Assembly: GCF_905115235.1 (NCBI RefSeq)
Contig: NC_051852.1
Span: 149,530,027 to 149,594,026 of the forward strand
Reading direction: 5' to 3'
DNA from: Hermetia illucens
Taxonomy: Eukaryota; Arthropoda; Insecta; Diptera; Stratiomyidae
Length of the DNA: 64,000 bases
Position numbers and translations under genes: made by a program. Below, in pieces: positions 33,267 to 46,100 of this stretch (within the stretch, counting starts at the first letter, position 1; each line of letters begins with the position of its first letter). Below the pieces are notes generated by a model. The model was not told the origin of the DNA. It saw only the letters and a program-made list of their open reading frames with translations, and did no database searches.

Positions 33267-33310
33267 AAGTCGGAATACCGGAAAGGTTTTGTGTTCATCT
33301 TATGTAAGAA
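33267..33310 (+). repeat. Helitron-like family R, isolated 5' stub
   Basis: ACAAGTCGGAATACCGGAA then AGGTTTTGTGTT, the same 5' end sequence seen at 48817, 50777 and 59469. Only about 45 bp of the repeat are present, and Penelope-like sequence resumes after it. Confidence 0.5.
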
Positions 33311-33387
33311 ACTTCAACGGGGAAGAGGAAAGGGATTTGAAGGTTGCAGGTTTACCACAAGCGCGGCAATAAAATCAGTCTCATTAC

Positions 33388-33670
33388 TGAAGGGGGTCAT
33401 CCCGTGTGAAGGCCGTTTTTTGGCTTTTTTTTTTGAAATTTTTTGTGAAGAATTGGATAAAGATACAAATACGAATTTTTCACCTTGGATTTATTAATAT
33501 CTTGAGCGTTCATAGTAATTTTTCCAGCCCGATCACATAGTTCGTTATTGAAATACTGAGCAATTTATACACCCATTTTCAAAAACAGGTGTTTTTCTGT
33601 TGCCACGCTAGAGGGCGCTGTGATCATCTTAAAGAAAAAAGAAAATGGCATTTTAACGTACAGGCTTATC
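33388..33670 (+). repeat. Unclassified repeat family S, left end
   Basis: AGGGGGTCATCCCGTGTG at 33388 is identical to the start of the repeat at 62.14 kb. The two then diverge, so only the terminal block is certain. It lies within the 3' part of the Penelope-like element. Confidence 0.4.
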
Positions 33671-33834
33671 TGAAATAACTTGTTAGCACTGATGAAGGGA
33701 ACAAGTGGTTCCCGAAATATCGCTATTTGCAAGAATAAATATTCACACCAACGAAAAAGAAACAAATTTTTATTATTCCAAATAATTAATCTTTGGAAAC
33801 ACCGCATAATTTCGCTCAGGTACAGACTTAACTA

Positions 33835-33960
33835 CAGTCCGCAAACTAGGATTAATAAAAAATATTAAAAACTAAATTTTTGTGCCGTGTTAAACTTTTT
33901 TTTTTGTGAATGTTGGTGTTTTTTCATGAACGAATCGCAATTATCCTAGTTTGCGGACCG
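33835..33960. mobile_element. Tc1/mariner-type MITE with TA target duplication
   Basis: A 126-bp non-coding element bounded by TA dinucleotides (33833-33834 and 33961-33962). Terminal inverted repeats are CAGTCCGCAAACTAGGAT on the left and its complement with one mismatch on the right (CGGTCCGC...). The short length, TIRs starting CAG/CGG and TA target sites fit a Tc1/mariner-derived MITE. The centre is A/T-rich with a poly-T run. Confidence 0.75.
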
Positions 33961-33962
33961 TA

Positions 33963-34290
33963 GAAATATGTTCTGAATCAGTCGTGAAAATTTCAAAGAA
34001 TTTCGTTGGATAGATTTTGGGCTATGGTGGCAGCCGATTTTCAACATGCAGTTTCGAGAAAAACGCATTTAAAAAGTAGAATGCGATTTTCAGCCATAAA
34101 ACCTTAACTGGCCATTAATCTGCTATACGTAATCCATTACACCGATAATGTATACACCCCACATGATGAATTACAAATATAATTATGAGAAGCTATTGCT
34201 AAAAGCAACTTTTTGACCGGTTGTGTGAATCATTTACATAACTCAAACTTAGTTTTTGAAAAAAAAACATCCGTCATACCGTCATTAGCT
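33963..34290 (-). repeat. Unclassified repeat family S, internal part
   Basis: The segment about 34020-34135, reversed, matches 62405-62525 closely: 'GCAGATTAATG-(C/T)CAGTTAAGG', then 'AATCGCATTCTACTTTTTAAAT', then 'TTTCTCGAAACTGCATGTTGA'. Hence one family in opposite orientations. No coding capacity is seen. Confidence 0.6.
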
Positions 34291-34429
34291 CCTTCTTGAA
34301 TTTTGACTTAATCTCTAACTGCTTTTCATTTCGTGCTTTTGCTTTGCTTCTTTATACTCAATTATTAGAATTCTGTGTCAAACAAAGCGTTGTTAAAATC
34401 AATTTAATATTTATTATATGTGTCCGTCA

Positions 34430-35040
34430 CAACTTGGGAAGTCAAACAAGAATGGATGGAAAAATTCCAAACAAACTAAACTGGTCCAGAAGAAATGGTT
34501 TCGTGGTTTATGCCACCGATGCAATAAAAATAAAAGAAGCCACGAGTTGTGCTGTGGTCTCAACATCTCCCGCGAGGGTTTTCTCTGCAGAACCCATAGG
34601 TATCAAACAGGCTACACTGCTGGCCAAAGATAGAGATTAAGAGAAAGTAGTCAATAAAACAGGCCTGTTCACTGGTCAAAAACCAAAATACCGACCATCC
34701 AATTATATGGAAGATCATCAGCGAAATTGAGCCTTCGTACATCCAAGAGATGAAAGTCATATGCATTTCGGCAAAAAGTGGAATCCAGCTAAATACAACG
34801 GCGCACTACGCGGCTAAAAGGACCATTTTTAGTGTGTCCCATTTAACAACCATATAATATGGCACGTTCAAAATAGGATCAACGAGGACTGGCAGTTAGA
34901 GTACCAGACCAGAAATCTCCAGACGAAAGGCAGGGTTTTTGCTAGCTTCTTCCCCACGCTATCTGCTAAAATACCAGAATCCATTGTTTCGCAAACAGCT
35001 ACCACAATCAAAATCCTCAACAGACCCTATTCTTGACATG
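34430..35040 (+). mobile_element. LINE RNase H and C-terminal fragment, decayed
   Basis: In one plus frame a degraded RNase H is readable: MDGKIPNKLN (the 'TDGSK' opening), YATDAIKIKEA and VFSAEPIGIKQATLLAKDRD (34440-34640), where the usual wording is 'FQAE-x-x-AI-x-A'. Near 34870-34990 INEDWQLEYQTRNLQTKGRV then FASFFP resembles the 'W-Q-x-E-W-x5-GRWTYKFFP' end of R1/I-like LINEs. The reading is ragged and short, so the clade is open. Confidence 0.45.
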
Positions 35041-35074
35041 TATATTCCCAAGTTTTTTTCTCTTTAGAATTGGT

Positions 35075-37430
35075 AAATTAAGCGTTGAAATAAGCGATAG
35101 CTCTATTGCTTAGGAGATTGAGAGAGAGGGAGGCTAGTGAGGGCCTGAGATCACTCGCATATAGGATGGTGTTATCCGCGAAGAGGATCCCTCCTGATGC
35201 GGCAGGACCATTGTCGTTGGGAGAAAAGGGCGGGTGAAGAGCTGCCTGAGTTGCGGTTGGTGTGGGGAATAAGTTTACGGGAGGGAGGGGAATATCGTGG
35301 AGGAAGATGTCAAAAAGTTTGGAGCATAGAATAGACCCTTGAGGGACTCCTGCGTTTATCGGAAAGTTGATGGAACGAAGCCCATCGAAGCGCACGTGGC
35401 AAGTTCTGTTGGGAGATGAAGTCTCCGAGGATTCTGAATAAGGGGAGGGGGCAATTGGACTGAATTAGTTTGTAGAGCAAGCTATCTTTCTAAACTGGAT
35501 CAAATGCCTTTTCGAGGTCTAAGGCGCAGGCTATGGCGCAATGCCTATTTTCCAGGTGATTGAGGATATGGTCTTGCAGATACAGGGTTGCCTGCTCGGT
35601 GAATCTGAGGTTTTCGAAGCCGAATTGATTAAGTGAAATGATAGTGAAGTAGTGTCTATTGAGGTGACTTAGTAGGAAACGTTCGAAGGTTTTTCGAATA
35701 TTGAAAAGAAGAGATAGGCCTCATATCTTTAAGATCGCCCGAGCACCCCTTTTTAGGGATAGGTATGAGGAGTACCGATTTCCAAGATACCGGGAAGTGG
35801 CCGTTGTTGAAGAGGATGGCGAGACGTTCATTGATGATAGGCGCACACTTCCACAGAACAAAGTTAGAGATGCCATCGGGGCCCGAAGATTTTTTATTGT
35901 TGCACCGGGAGATTGCAAGTTCCACTTCTTCTAGGGAGGTAAACGGCGGAGGCGAACAAACCTGTTTTGACTATATCAGCCGGGCATCTGGGAAAAAAGG
36001 GGCAAAGGTAAGATCCTTCCAAGTTCAACCTTTTATCGCTGACAGTACTGGCGACCACCGAGTTCCAGATGGGGTCCGCTGGCGATTTGGCTCTAAATAA
36101 GTGGCTGAAATAGTCTACTCAGGCGGATATTTTTTTCTCAGGGGAGTGACACTGGAGGTTACCTATTTTTATCGGGATTTGGTCGAAGTTAATAGAAGAT
36201 TTTTTTCTTTCAGCCAATCGATTAATTATTGAGAAAACTAGTGGGTCAGGTTTGAGGGATTTGATGAGTTTTTTGTAAGATGCATTCAGTTCGGACCGAA
36301 TAGCTTCATTGATTTTGCTGGACGGGTCCTTGGTGATCTCGGAGAGGAGACGGTAGTCAGCGTTGCATCTGTTCCGTAACCGGTGAAATAATCGTTTCCT
36401 GCGGTGCGGTAGTCTTTTTCTACCGCGGACTAAGAGCAGGGTTGAGGGAGAAAGGCACCCGTATTTGTAGTAACCAGGTTCTGTAACTCGAGCGTGTTTG
36501 CCAATTGTAGTTTCGAAGGCAGAGTTCACTTTCCGGATGTATGTATCTAGTTAAAATTAGAGTGGATGTGGGATTTATCCAGGGGAGGGCCTAGCGCACT
36601 GGCTAAGTCGCATTGGTAGAGTGAAGGGAGAATTTGCTGTAGATGTAGAGAGAGGCTGAGGGCATGATGGTCCGAGTGGGCTGCTAAAGAGGGGCAGCTA
36701 GTGACACATGCTGAGAGATTGGACGAGATTATAAAACCGTCTAGGAAAGAAGACCCACGAGGAAAGGGTGGCATTCCCGTGTTAAGGAATGGGCTTGACT
36801 GGAACCAATCGAAGAGCACTTTGCCGTTTTCGTTGTTAACTGAGTCGCCCCAAGACACGTGCCTCGCGTTGAGGTCACCACCGAGGATGAAGGCATCGAA
36901 ACTGGTCGCGGTTTCCCAGAGTTCGGCCAGAATGGGAATGAGGTGACGCCCTGTGCCGCCCGGGAAGTAGAGAGAACCGATTAGGACTCGGAGGACGCGA
37001 CCACCCCTGACAGGAAGTCTGACTACTGCTAATAGGCAGTTTGATGCCAGTGCAGCCGATGGCATGCTATTTGCCCTTAGTCCCGCTTTGACTAGTATGG
37101 CTGTGCGTTTGCCCGCGTCGCAAGCATGTAATTTTACGTTGGGGGCTTCCTCCAGTCTAGTTTCGTTTAGGAGAGCGAGGTTAGGATCGGAATCCTCGAG
37201 GAGCTTGTGGAGAACGAAACGTTTGTCGTTAGAAATGAGCGAATTAGTGTTGAGTATGCGCACCTTCATTTTGGTTGTCTAGCAATTTGAAGAGGAATTA
37301 TAAGTATGCTTCGGGTTTGTCTTCAGGGGGAGACGGAGGTAGTTGTGATAGAAGTTGGAGATTATGTTCCACAGCGAGGAGAAAGACATATTGAATAAGG
37401 ACCTGGCTTCCATGAAGAAGCCCCTGGGAA
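35075..37430 (-). mobile_element. Jockey-type LINE with largely open endonuclease
   Basis: Most complete Jockey-type copy. The first frame (37269 down to 36547) is an open 240-codon APE endonuclease: MKVRILNTNSLISNDKRFVL, then LALLNETRL (catalytic E), then ILGGDLNARHVSWGD (D-x-N), then AAHSDHHALSLSL (SDH motif). Next comes a basic linker (36119-36529), RT start with NNKKSSGPDGISNFVLWKCA and IPIPKKGCSGDLKDMRPIS (35656-35925), and RT palm with INAGVPQGSILCSKLFDIFL and GILFADNTILYASDL (35078-35395; the box reads ADN instead of ADD). Upstream at 37270-37430 lies the end of an ORF1. It needs several frames for RT, so it is dead although the endonuclease remains open. Confidence 0.85.
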
Positions 37431-38329
37431 TGGAACTCTTTCAAGAGGCGCAAACTGCATCCCAATCTGTTGTCTCACGATACCTAGGATGAATGAAATG
37501 AAAGAGGGAACTTTTGAATTTCGTATATATTTAAAATATACATTTGTTTTCTGATGTTATTTACACTGATAATGCAATTACAATAAAAAAAATTTTCTTC
37601 AGCTTCATGATCTACCCTTCTTTCTCGAAACAATTACAAAATATAGGTACATTCGTTAGAATTGTTCACAAAAGAATCAAATCAATGAAATTTCGTAGCC
37701 TAACGTTTTTTTTTTTAATATAGAGATATTTATATATTTCCTAATTTTCTTTCAATTCTTTTTAAACAGTTTAATCTTTCCTCTTAAATATTTAGATTAT
37801 GTATGTAGTAACACAGCCATTTCATTATTAATCTACTACACTAAATTAGAAACGAGATGAGAAATGTAAAGTTTGCAGTACTAGGAGATGGGGGAGGGGA
37901 AAAACTCGTCGTAAATTATATTTCAAATCATAATATCGAATCATCAAAAGGTCAAAAATTTCTTTTCTATGTCAACAGCGATAAAAATAACTGAAGAAAA
38001 CACCTCTTTGTTCGTTCCTCAATCCTAGAAGGTAAAATCAATTTAATTAGCGAACACACTTGTGGTGTTATCAACTAAGAACACAATATCTAACAGTGCC
38101 TTTCACTTGAACGATGCGTTCTCTCCATAATCGAAAATAGTGGGAAGAAATTCATAATATAGTTAGCTCTATGAACAATACCTGTCATAGGTCTCTGATA
38201 TTTACACGGCGAAGGATATCACCTACATACTTGCACTCCTCTTACTGTTGTACATGCTAACGGAGTACGCGTAACTTTCTATTCTCCTAGTCTTAATTTA
38301 CAACCAAACAATCGACTTTCCCCTTGGGA
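37431..38329. other. Downstream flank and probable 3' UTR of Set2
   Basis: AT-rich DNA following the Set2 stop codon on the minus strand. Parts near 38.1-38.3 kb are likely 3' untranslated sequence. I could not single out a standard AATAAA signal on the minus strand. Confidence 0.4.
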
Positions 38330-40140
38330 TTAGTGCGGTATATCCCTGAATTCAGGATCATTAGCTGGTCTTACGTAAACTTCTCCATATTTCGCCATGT
38401 ATTTTTTGATAAACTCGCGGGACTTATTCTTAACCGATTCGGTTACTACCAAAGTTTGTCCAGTTGAGTCGCAATGTTTAAGTTCCTTAATTAGTACGAA
38501 GTGTGTTAACTGTAAAGAAAAGTTGGATATGTTCATCGACTGAACTGGAAAATAGTCTGAAAACGGATTTACTTTGCGTGCCAGATGTTTGAAGTCGTCA
38601 TTATTAGTAATTCTGCCAATATGGCAGGAATCTCTACGGTACGGTGTGAGGTGATGAACAATAATTCCAGCAATATCACTGCGGAACTTCTCTCTGGCCC
38701 TACGTGATGTGTTTTTGTTACTTCCAGCTTCAGTTTTTCGAGACTTTATTGACTTATCACTGTCGTTGAAGGAGAAAATATTGAATTAGAATAATGGAAA
38801 CCGCTAAACCGCTTCTAGATAATATTCACCTTTTGCTTCCCTCGGCGCGTTTCTTTTCATCCATTTTCATTCGTTTCTTCAAATCATGATCCTTTACAAA
38901 CGGTAACGATCGCTTTAATGGCTTTTCTTTGGCGATTGCATCGAGCTCATCGACAATGTTGTCTCCATGCACAATTTTTTCGATCAACGAATTATCATAG
39001 TCAGATTTCTCGAGCTCATCCTCATCCGAAGACAATAGGTAATCCTGAATGGGTACTGAAACTTTTCCGCTTGATGACTTTGGTGAGGAAGGTTGTGACG
39101 GTTGCGAATTGGCATCTTTATTGCTTGTGCTTTGATCGTTTTCTGCTTCTCTTTTCAACTGCGCTTTCCGACGTTTTATCTCTTCTTTCCGTCGCCTGAT
39201 TTTTTCTTTGTTCTCACGATAGCGTCTGGTCTCGATTTGATTATAGAGTCTGTCCTCCTCGCGTCGAGGCTGAAGGAAAAAATGTAATCGAAGAGATAGA
39301 GTCCCATCCTGCATGAACAAATCCTAAAGGTAATACTTACGCTAATAGTTCTTTCCTGCACTAATCGATTAAATCGCTTCCGTTTTCTACTTCGCTTCAA
39401 TTGCTCTATCATATCCTTGCCTAGCTTCAACGGAACACCTGAGAGATACAATAAAATCATTTTGATTCACAGAAATCTAGGCTAATTTGTTTGTGTACCT
39501 TTCTTTAGACCTATAATCTCGCTACAACTAATATCAGAGTCCGTATCATCGGAACCGCTACTTGTATCACTAGTCGGCAAGGATTGTTTGCTGGTTCCTG
39601 GCTGCGGATCATCAACCTTCGAAGTGGACGTGGATGGCATCACATTAGTTGATCCTTCCTCAAGTGCCGTACTTTCCGTTGACGGATCTCTTGTTAGTGG
39701 TAATATTTTTATCGGAGGTTCCCATTGAGGTATTCTAATTTTAATGTGATAATAGTAGAGTCGACCGCGAGGATCCATGGCGAACTTCCACATGGGCGGC
39801 AAATCAACCTCTGGCATTTTATAGTCTTTTGGATCAGTTGATTGTGGCTTAGGCGGTACTTTTATATGAGCCTGAATAAAAAAAAATTGATTAAAACTAT
39901 CCCTCGCTTCTAAAAATAGAGATATGAATGAGCGCGGAGGTGAAAAATGACCCTTACATGACTAGGAGGTGTTGGTATCTTATTTTTCTCCTTCGAGTAC
40001 CACTGTCCCGTAGAAGGATTAACACAGAACGGCATGATATTGGGAGTCATATATCTCGGATCTAACCCATAAAATTTACATTTGAATTCAAATTCGCGAC
40101 GTTCCTCGGCTAAACGTTTTTCTGCTTCATCTTTTGCGAC
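38330..40140 (-). CDS. Set2: Set2 exons 3-8: WW and SRI domains
   Basis: Six short exons separated by small introns. Exon 4 has the WW domain, with LPPMWKFAMDPRGRLYYYHI and the second Trp in PQWEPP. Exon 6 is a Lys/Arg/Glu helix (YRENKEKIRRRKEEIKRRKA) leading to an acidic 'SSDEDELEKSD'. The SRI domain is split by a 63-bp intron (38510-38572): FRSDIAGIIVHHLTPYRRDS then DDFKHLARK on exon 7, and LTHFVLIKELKHCDSTGQTL then FIKKYMAKYGEVYVRP on exon 8. That split is needed to restore the family's 'HLARKLTH' wording. The stop is TAA at 38330-38332. Confidence 0.93.
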
Positions 40141-43100
40141 CTGAGAATACGAAACCCAACAGAAGGTAGGCCATCAAAGACCCATCATTTTAATAGCTTT
40201 AGTAAAATTTCTCTTTAAAAGTTTTAAGCATGCCTTACCTTAGCTGCAAACAATTGGCGTCTTTGCAATTTAGTCAAATTTGCTTCAGCACTGGTCAATT
40301 TTTCTGTATCCTTTGTTAGCTCTTTTCTCTTCTCATACTTATCGCGAGCCCATTTATATGATTTCTTTGCTCCAAAACGTTCTTGACTTCGTAGTTGTTT
40401 GTTATATTGATCTTCATCCCCTAAATTTAAGGCCTTATATGATCGATCTGCTTCACGTTCATGTTCCTTCATTTGTTCGATTCTTTCTCGCTTCGGGATG
40501 CGGAACACTTCAGGCAGAACTTCCCATGTTGTCGTCAACTTATCAGCAATGTCTTTGATTTCCATGCGAATTTCTTGATAATTTCCATCGTCGATTTTCT
40601 GTTTTTTAAGTGGCGGTGACTGACGATCTGAACTATCAAGCGGCGTTTCAGATGATGAAATTTGTTGTTCCATTTCCGTGGACCAGCTCTGTACAACGTC
40701 GAAGACTTTGCTTTCTTTCAACATTGTTTTGTTTGGAATTGGCAAAAGCTCTAAGGTTTTAAGAGTTTTCTGGCGAAATTCGAGATCTTGTTCAATATCT
40801 GCGGTTTCATTTTCACTCATCCAACCATGCAATAGCCGCAAACCATGATAATCAAGAAACAGTCGCCTGCATGCCATTTCACCTTTTCGAAGAACACTTA
40901 GTAAACGCAATTTGCTGAGCACGGATTTCGCACGCACCATGCATCTGCTCAGTTTCAAAGTATGAGCTTGATTGATCAAACCGCTACTTTCTAAAGACAC
41001 AATTTCCGCTTCAAGGTCCGGATCTTCCATAACCATTCGATTTTGTTGTTTAATACGTTCCCGCTCTTTCCGGGCTTTCATTTTCGCAGCAATCTTTGCG
41101 AATTTCTCCGCTGCTTTCAAAGCTTTACGTGCAGATTTGTCTTTGTCGGTTGGCGTCTCTATCGGGATGACTTTTTCAGCCTTTCCTTCTAGTATTTCTC
41201 CAGGAGATTTCTCAATAGCTGTTATCTCTTTGAGAATCTCAGCGTTGTCTCCCTCTTCCTGGATCGCCACTGTAGGCGTGACTTTCTCTTTTTCTGCCAC
41301 TTTAAGTTCTAGTCTCTTATCCTTTTCCGCTTCCGCATCTTCTGGTGATTTTGCCTCGACTTCATCCTCACTTTCACTGCTTGAAACTTCCTCTTCTTCG
41401 TCTTCCGAATCAGGCTCCTCTCCGATCCATCCCCGACAGTTCACAGACTCACAAAAGCACTTCTGCGCCTCCTTCCCATACCGTTGAAACTGATAATCAA
41501 ATGTAATCTCTTCACCTGCGTAGATTTTACGTTTACTGAAGAAACCTATTCTCAATTCACCGTTCACTGTCCACTTTTGAGTCTCAGCGTTTGGATCGCA
41601 CGAATGATTGATGAATCTCGAAATGCTCCCCTTCATAGTGGCATCAATAATTGAATCGCCACGTAAGGCCATGAAGTAGTAATGTTTGTTTTTATCTTGT
41701 GAATAGATAGCGGCTCGTTTCTCGAATTGTTTTCCGTTCAAGACTTCTCCAACGTACTCCATAATGAATTCCCCGGCCGGAATTTCACCATCCGCCATTA
41801 TGCCAAAACCTTTTTTCTCGGTACGAAACACTTTACAACGAGCGTGCTGATACTTCTGAAATCGCCGATTCGTGCAACGTTCCCCGACTGTGCACTTGGA
41901 TGAGCACTCAATCATGAGAAGACGATTGAGACAATCTTCTCCGCATCCGAGCTCCCCACGCTCCTCCTCCTCCTTTGTCAAAAAACAATCGCAAGTCATT
42001 CGTTTGGCTTCTTTACTGATGATTCTTTCGCATTTATATTCGTTCTCTTTGATCATTTGAAACTGGCTTAGCCTCTCTTCCATATCCTTCAAAAAGCGAG
42101 CATTTTGAGCCTCCAAATCCAGAGCACTGGCACTGTTTTGGTTGCGATCGGATTTGTCACGAACTAATCCACGTCCAACAGTAGATTTTATTTGGGTTTT
42201 TATACGATGGGACCGCCGAATGTTGGCCGAAGAGTCCTGTGAATTTTGGTCAGTTTGCTCTGAGTCTGATGATTTCACTGAGAATTCTCCATCGGACGAT
42301 TTGATAAGTCTCTTTATCTCTTGACTCAACTTGCTTTTGGTGATTAGTTCAGATTTCTCAGCAGACTCTGAATTATCAGCAAAATTATCTAAATCAATAT
42401 CAAGTGTGCTGTTCATAAGTTCGGCGAGCATTTCTTTTGAAGTTTGTATTACCGCGGGATCTTTCGATGGGGTTGTAATAGTGTCCTTTTTCACGTCTTT
42501 ATTCTGTGATTCCTTTGATTCATCCGGCGATTGTGTACTTTGTTTGCCTTGCTCAACCTCACAAAGGGAATCATTATTGTTGACTTTCGCTACGTCAGCT
42601 TTAACTGCCTCACTTTCAGCAGAATCCTGAATGCTTTCGCTTCTTTCCACATCATTTTTCAATGTTGAGGTTTCACGTTGATTCTGATCGATCGTGTCCT
42701 TTATTTGCAGTACTGTCTGCTTATTATTACAAGTCCATTCCAAAAGGTCATTCATAACAACCTTTGAGAGACCATTAAGGACTGATGAAAGATTCGAGGC
42801 GGGAGGTAAAGAATTATTTAATGATTGCGATAATGGGTCTTCCTTCTGATGACTTACAGACCCTTTTTCTGATTTGGCAGCATTCTCGGTGTTGTTTCGA
42901 ATCGACTGTTTCGAGTCATTACTATCACTGCTGTAAGCGTCGCTAACTCCGTCTGATGTCGAAAGAGATTTTGAAAGACTTCGTTTGGTGCGTCCTTTTC
43001 TCGGCTGCTCGTTCCGTTTGTGACCCTTCATCATGGATGCCTGGATTTTAGCAAGCTTTTCATCAATTTTTTGTAAATCGACATCGATGGAATGACGGGA

Positions 43101-46100
43101 TTGAATTTTTGTTGTGGTGACGTTGCCCTTAATGGAAGACTTTGATTTTGATTTAGCTTCGACGTAAGAGTCATCTAGTGAGGCTTCTATTTGCCTGTCT
43201 GCGTCGTTGAACTTTTTTCTACCCCGGATTGAAAGGGGTCTATTTGATGTTGTTCTGGGCTCAGCACTATTTTGACTTTTCGTCATTACTTCTTGCGTTA
43301 CTGATGATGAATTTTCTGCAGAACTTTTCACAGTTGTTTGGGAAATAGCCGGCGTAATTTTCATCATTTCAGGTCTATCAAGCGAATTTTTCTCATTTTC
43401 TGGAAGCGTAACAACAGATCTTCCATCATCGCAAACTTCATGTTGTGGTTGGTTCGATGAAGATGGAGGAGTAGCAGCACCTGAACGGTCTGCAGCCTTT
43501 GAATTACTGTCGTGAGTGACTTTGTTTTCATCGGACGAATCTAAATGACTCCTTTCATATTCTGGCAGTGATTTTTTATCAACCATTTGTTCAACCTGAA
43601 AGACATCTTCATTACTGTTTTCTATATTCTTACAGTTTTCCGCTGAGCCACCGTTTCCTTTTGTTGTCATGACAACATTTGGTTCCATTAACAAACTGTT
43701 CGCAGTTTCCGGAGTCATGGTTTCTGATTCTGAAGCATTCGTTTCACTTTTCGAGACGTCTACACTTTTTAAGCTTGCTGCATGTGACGCATCCTTTTTC
43801 GAATTTTGACAGGTCATGGGGCTCAAAGGTTTATCATTGGAATCTGCCTTCAGGACTCTGGTCTTTGCTTCAATTTCTAGCTTGTCTGCTTTTGTAGCCC
43901 CTGTGGGTTCACACGAATTAACATCATTGTCCTTGCTACCCCCCTTAATTAATCTCTGGTCTAAAATGTTCGACTGCTCTTGTTTTGATCCTTCGTTCAA
44001 ACTTTTTGTACCTAACGTAGAAGTGACGGTAACATTATCAAGACTGTTGCTGTAACGTTTTGCGGACGCTTTATTCTCCTTTTTAAGGGTAGACCTTCTC
44101 GATTCTTTGGATTTTCTAATTTTATCAGACGCTGTTGAATCCACTTCCTTTCCTGCGAATATATCAATATCTTCGAGCATACATAACTTTTCTGTACGTT
44201 TCTCCAATTCAAGCTTTTTAACTTTGGATTTTTCCGTAACGCCAACTTTCGAATCTTTCGATATAGCTGAAAGGCCAAGTTTCTCGACTTGAGTGCGTTC
44301 AGACTGACCAACTTCGGAAGCACCGGGAACAATCGAGGATAATTTCCTCTTCTTCGGATTTTTCTCTGAAAATTCGCGTGATTTATCCGAACGTTCAGAT
44401 TCAGAAGTGGCGATGAGACTTGTCCTTTTAAGACTAGTCGTTTTCTGTTCCAATTCACTCTCTTTGGATTCGGATTCTTTCGAGCGCCCCGGAGGCTTTG
44501 ATCCTTCTTTAGATCTACGCTTTGTATTTTCCATTTTCGCCACTGTTGGAACTTTATCTGAAATACTGCTTTCCGAGTCAATTGGACTATCAACTCTTTG
44601 CTCGATTAATTTCATTTCTGCTTTTGTCTTTGGCCGCTTCGAAGTTTGTTTCTTTTTCAAATCAGACTTTTTTCTATCTACTAAGTTCCCTCCTCCATCA
44701 GAAGTGTTTGAGTCGATAAGACTGTGACTTTCAGTCTGTTTTGGGGAGACCTCTGCCCTTTCACTTAAATCATCATTCAATTTTACTGAAGTCAATTTTT
44801 CATGAATTTCGGAGTTTTGACACTCTGTCGACACATTGGTTTCAGAAGATTCAACTCCCTTGACGGGTGCCCTTTTATTAGAAGAAATTGACAATTGAAC
44901 CTCTTTCTCTTTGTCTTTTGTAACTTTTTCTTTCTTTTCGAGTGTTTCAGACTTTTCTGGGGTATTGACACTGTTGCCGTTCTTTGAAAGCGTCTGTGCT
45001 TTGGTAGATTTTCTCGATTTTTCATTACTGAGATTCCCTAGATTTTCAGCTTCGGCAGTTTCTTTAATACTCACAGATTTTTGTTCTAAGTCGGGGGTCC
45101 TTACTACTTCTTGTTCTGATTTGGGGGTTGTTCTCGATGCAGAATTTTCAGTTTTTGGTTCACTGTCAATCGTTAAATCAAGTTTCCTGGATTTGGATTT
45201 CGTTGTTTTTCTATTCTGTTTCGACTTTTCTTCGATTCCAACCGGAGAAGACTTTCCTTTTTTGGTTTGTGAATCAACCCGCCTTTGTTCGTCTTTTATT
45301 GCAGATGGAGTACTTTCACAGAGCTTTGGCGTGTCGAGATTTTCTTTCGAACCTTCTGCTTGCACATTTTCAATAAGACAATCGGTTGACGGTTGTGATT
45401 CATTAGAAGCCATTGCGATCGAGTTCAATTCTATCACTTCACTCTTTTGGTCTTTCATCGAAACTGTTGTAACGTCATTTTTCAAAGGAACTGTGGATCC
45501 TTCTGATGAACTTTCGGAAATTGTAGGCACGTTTTCCAATGATTTCACTGTATCACTTTTCTCGAGATCACATTGAATACTTGAACTTTTAAAAGCGAAG
45601 GAGATTCCTATTTCATCTTCCCTCGTGTCCTGAGCAAAAGAAAGATTTGATTTCACCTCGTCAGTTTTAGTGTTAGTGAAAAGTCCTACCTTCTCTGAAT
45701 GGACACCTTTAGGACCCGAATCATGTTCATCACAACTTTTTGATTTACTTTTCGCTTGCTCAGGACTTTTCGCACTACTCGACGGAAATTGATCTTGACT
45801 GATGCATTCGTCAAGTAAATCTGCGATCTCTTCAGTTGATCGATTCAACAAAACTGTTTTTCGACGAGGTAATATTCGACTAGGTTTTTGCGGTTCCTTT
45901 TTGAGAGGAACTTTTGTAGTTTTCATGCGTTGTTGAGTTAGCATATCACCCGTAGTTACAGGAGATTTTCCAGAGGAAGAAGAATTTTGATCTGTATCAT
46001 TCATTTGTATTGATCCTTTAAATTCGTCGACATCTGGTGTTTTACTGAGATTTGAATATTTTTCTGAAGTGTCTACTTTTGAAAATGCTTCATTTGCCTT

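Larger units (their letters stand above)
31845..33820 (+). mobile_element. Penelope-like retroelement, broken, with nested inserts
   Basis: The order and wording of the protein pieces identify a Penelope-like element: LVSFDVKALYPSI near 32065-32105, FYKTTSGTAMYSPLSPLISE and FWVRYVDDILIII (32250-32400, the YVDD catalytic box), then LAFLDLAIIRK, then a linker with NGYSTEEIDRILHKKHSK (33015-33070). The 3' tail (33675-33818) recurs as a foldback at 7.89-8.09 kb. A SINE (32523-32815), a Helitron-like 5' stub (about 33267-33310) and a family S repeat segment (from 33388) are nested in it. It is broken, with several breaks. I do not see a convincing GIY-YIG endonuclease domain. The 5' end replaces the N-terminal half of a mariner. 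Confidence 0.8.

Noticed and set aside
33291-33497. GIY-YIG endonuclease domain expected in the Penelope-like element
   Set aside because: The DNA after the linker is occupied by other repeats, and I could not read a GIY or YIG motif with confidence.
34418-34633. Cysteine-rich 71-codon frame resembling a zinc-binding peptide
   Set aside because: The overlapping frame reads as degraded LINE RNase H, which explains the DNA better. The Cys spacing fits no finger I know.
44911-45576. 221-codon plus-strand frame rich in Phe, Ser and Leu
   Set aside because: It is antisense to the Set2 large exon. The Phe/Ser richness is the mirror of Lys/Glu/Ser codons. The same applies to plus frames at 40972-41487, 46732-47133 and others, and to the minus frame at 44012-44593 in a wrong phase.
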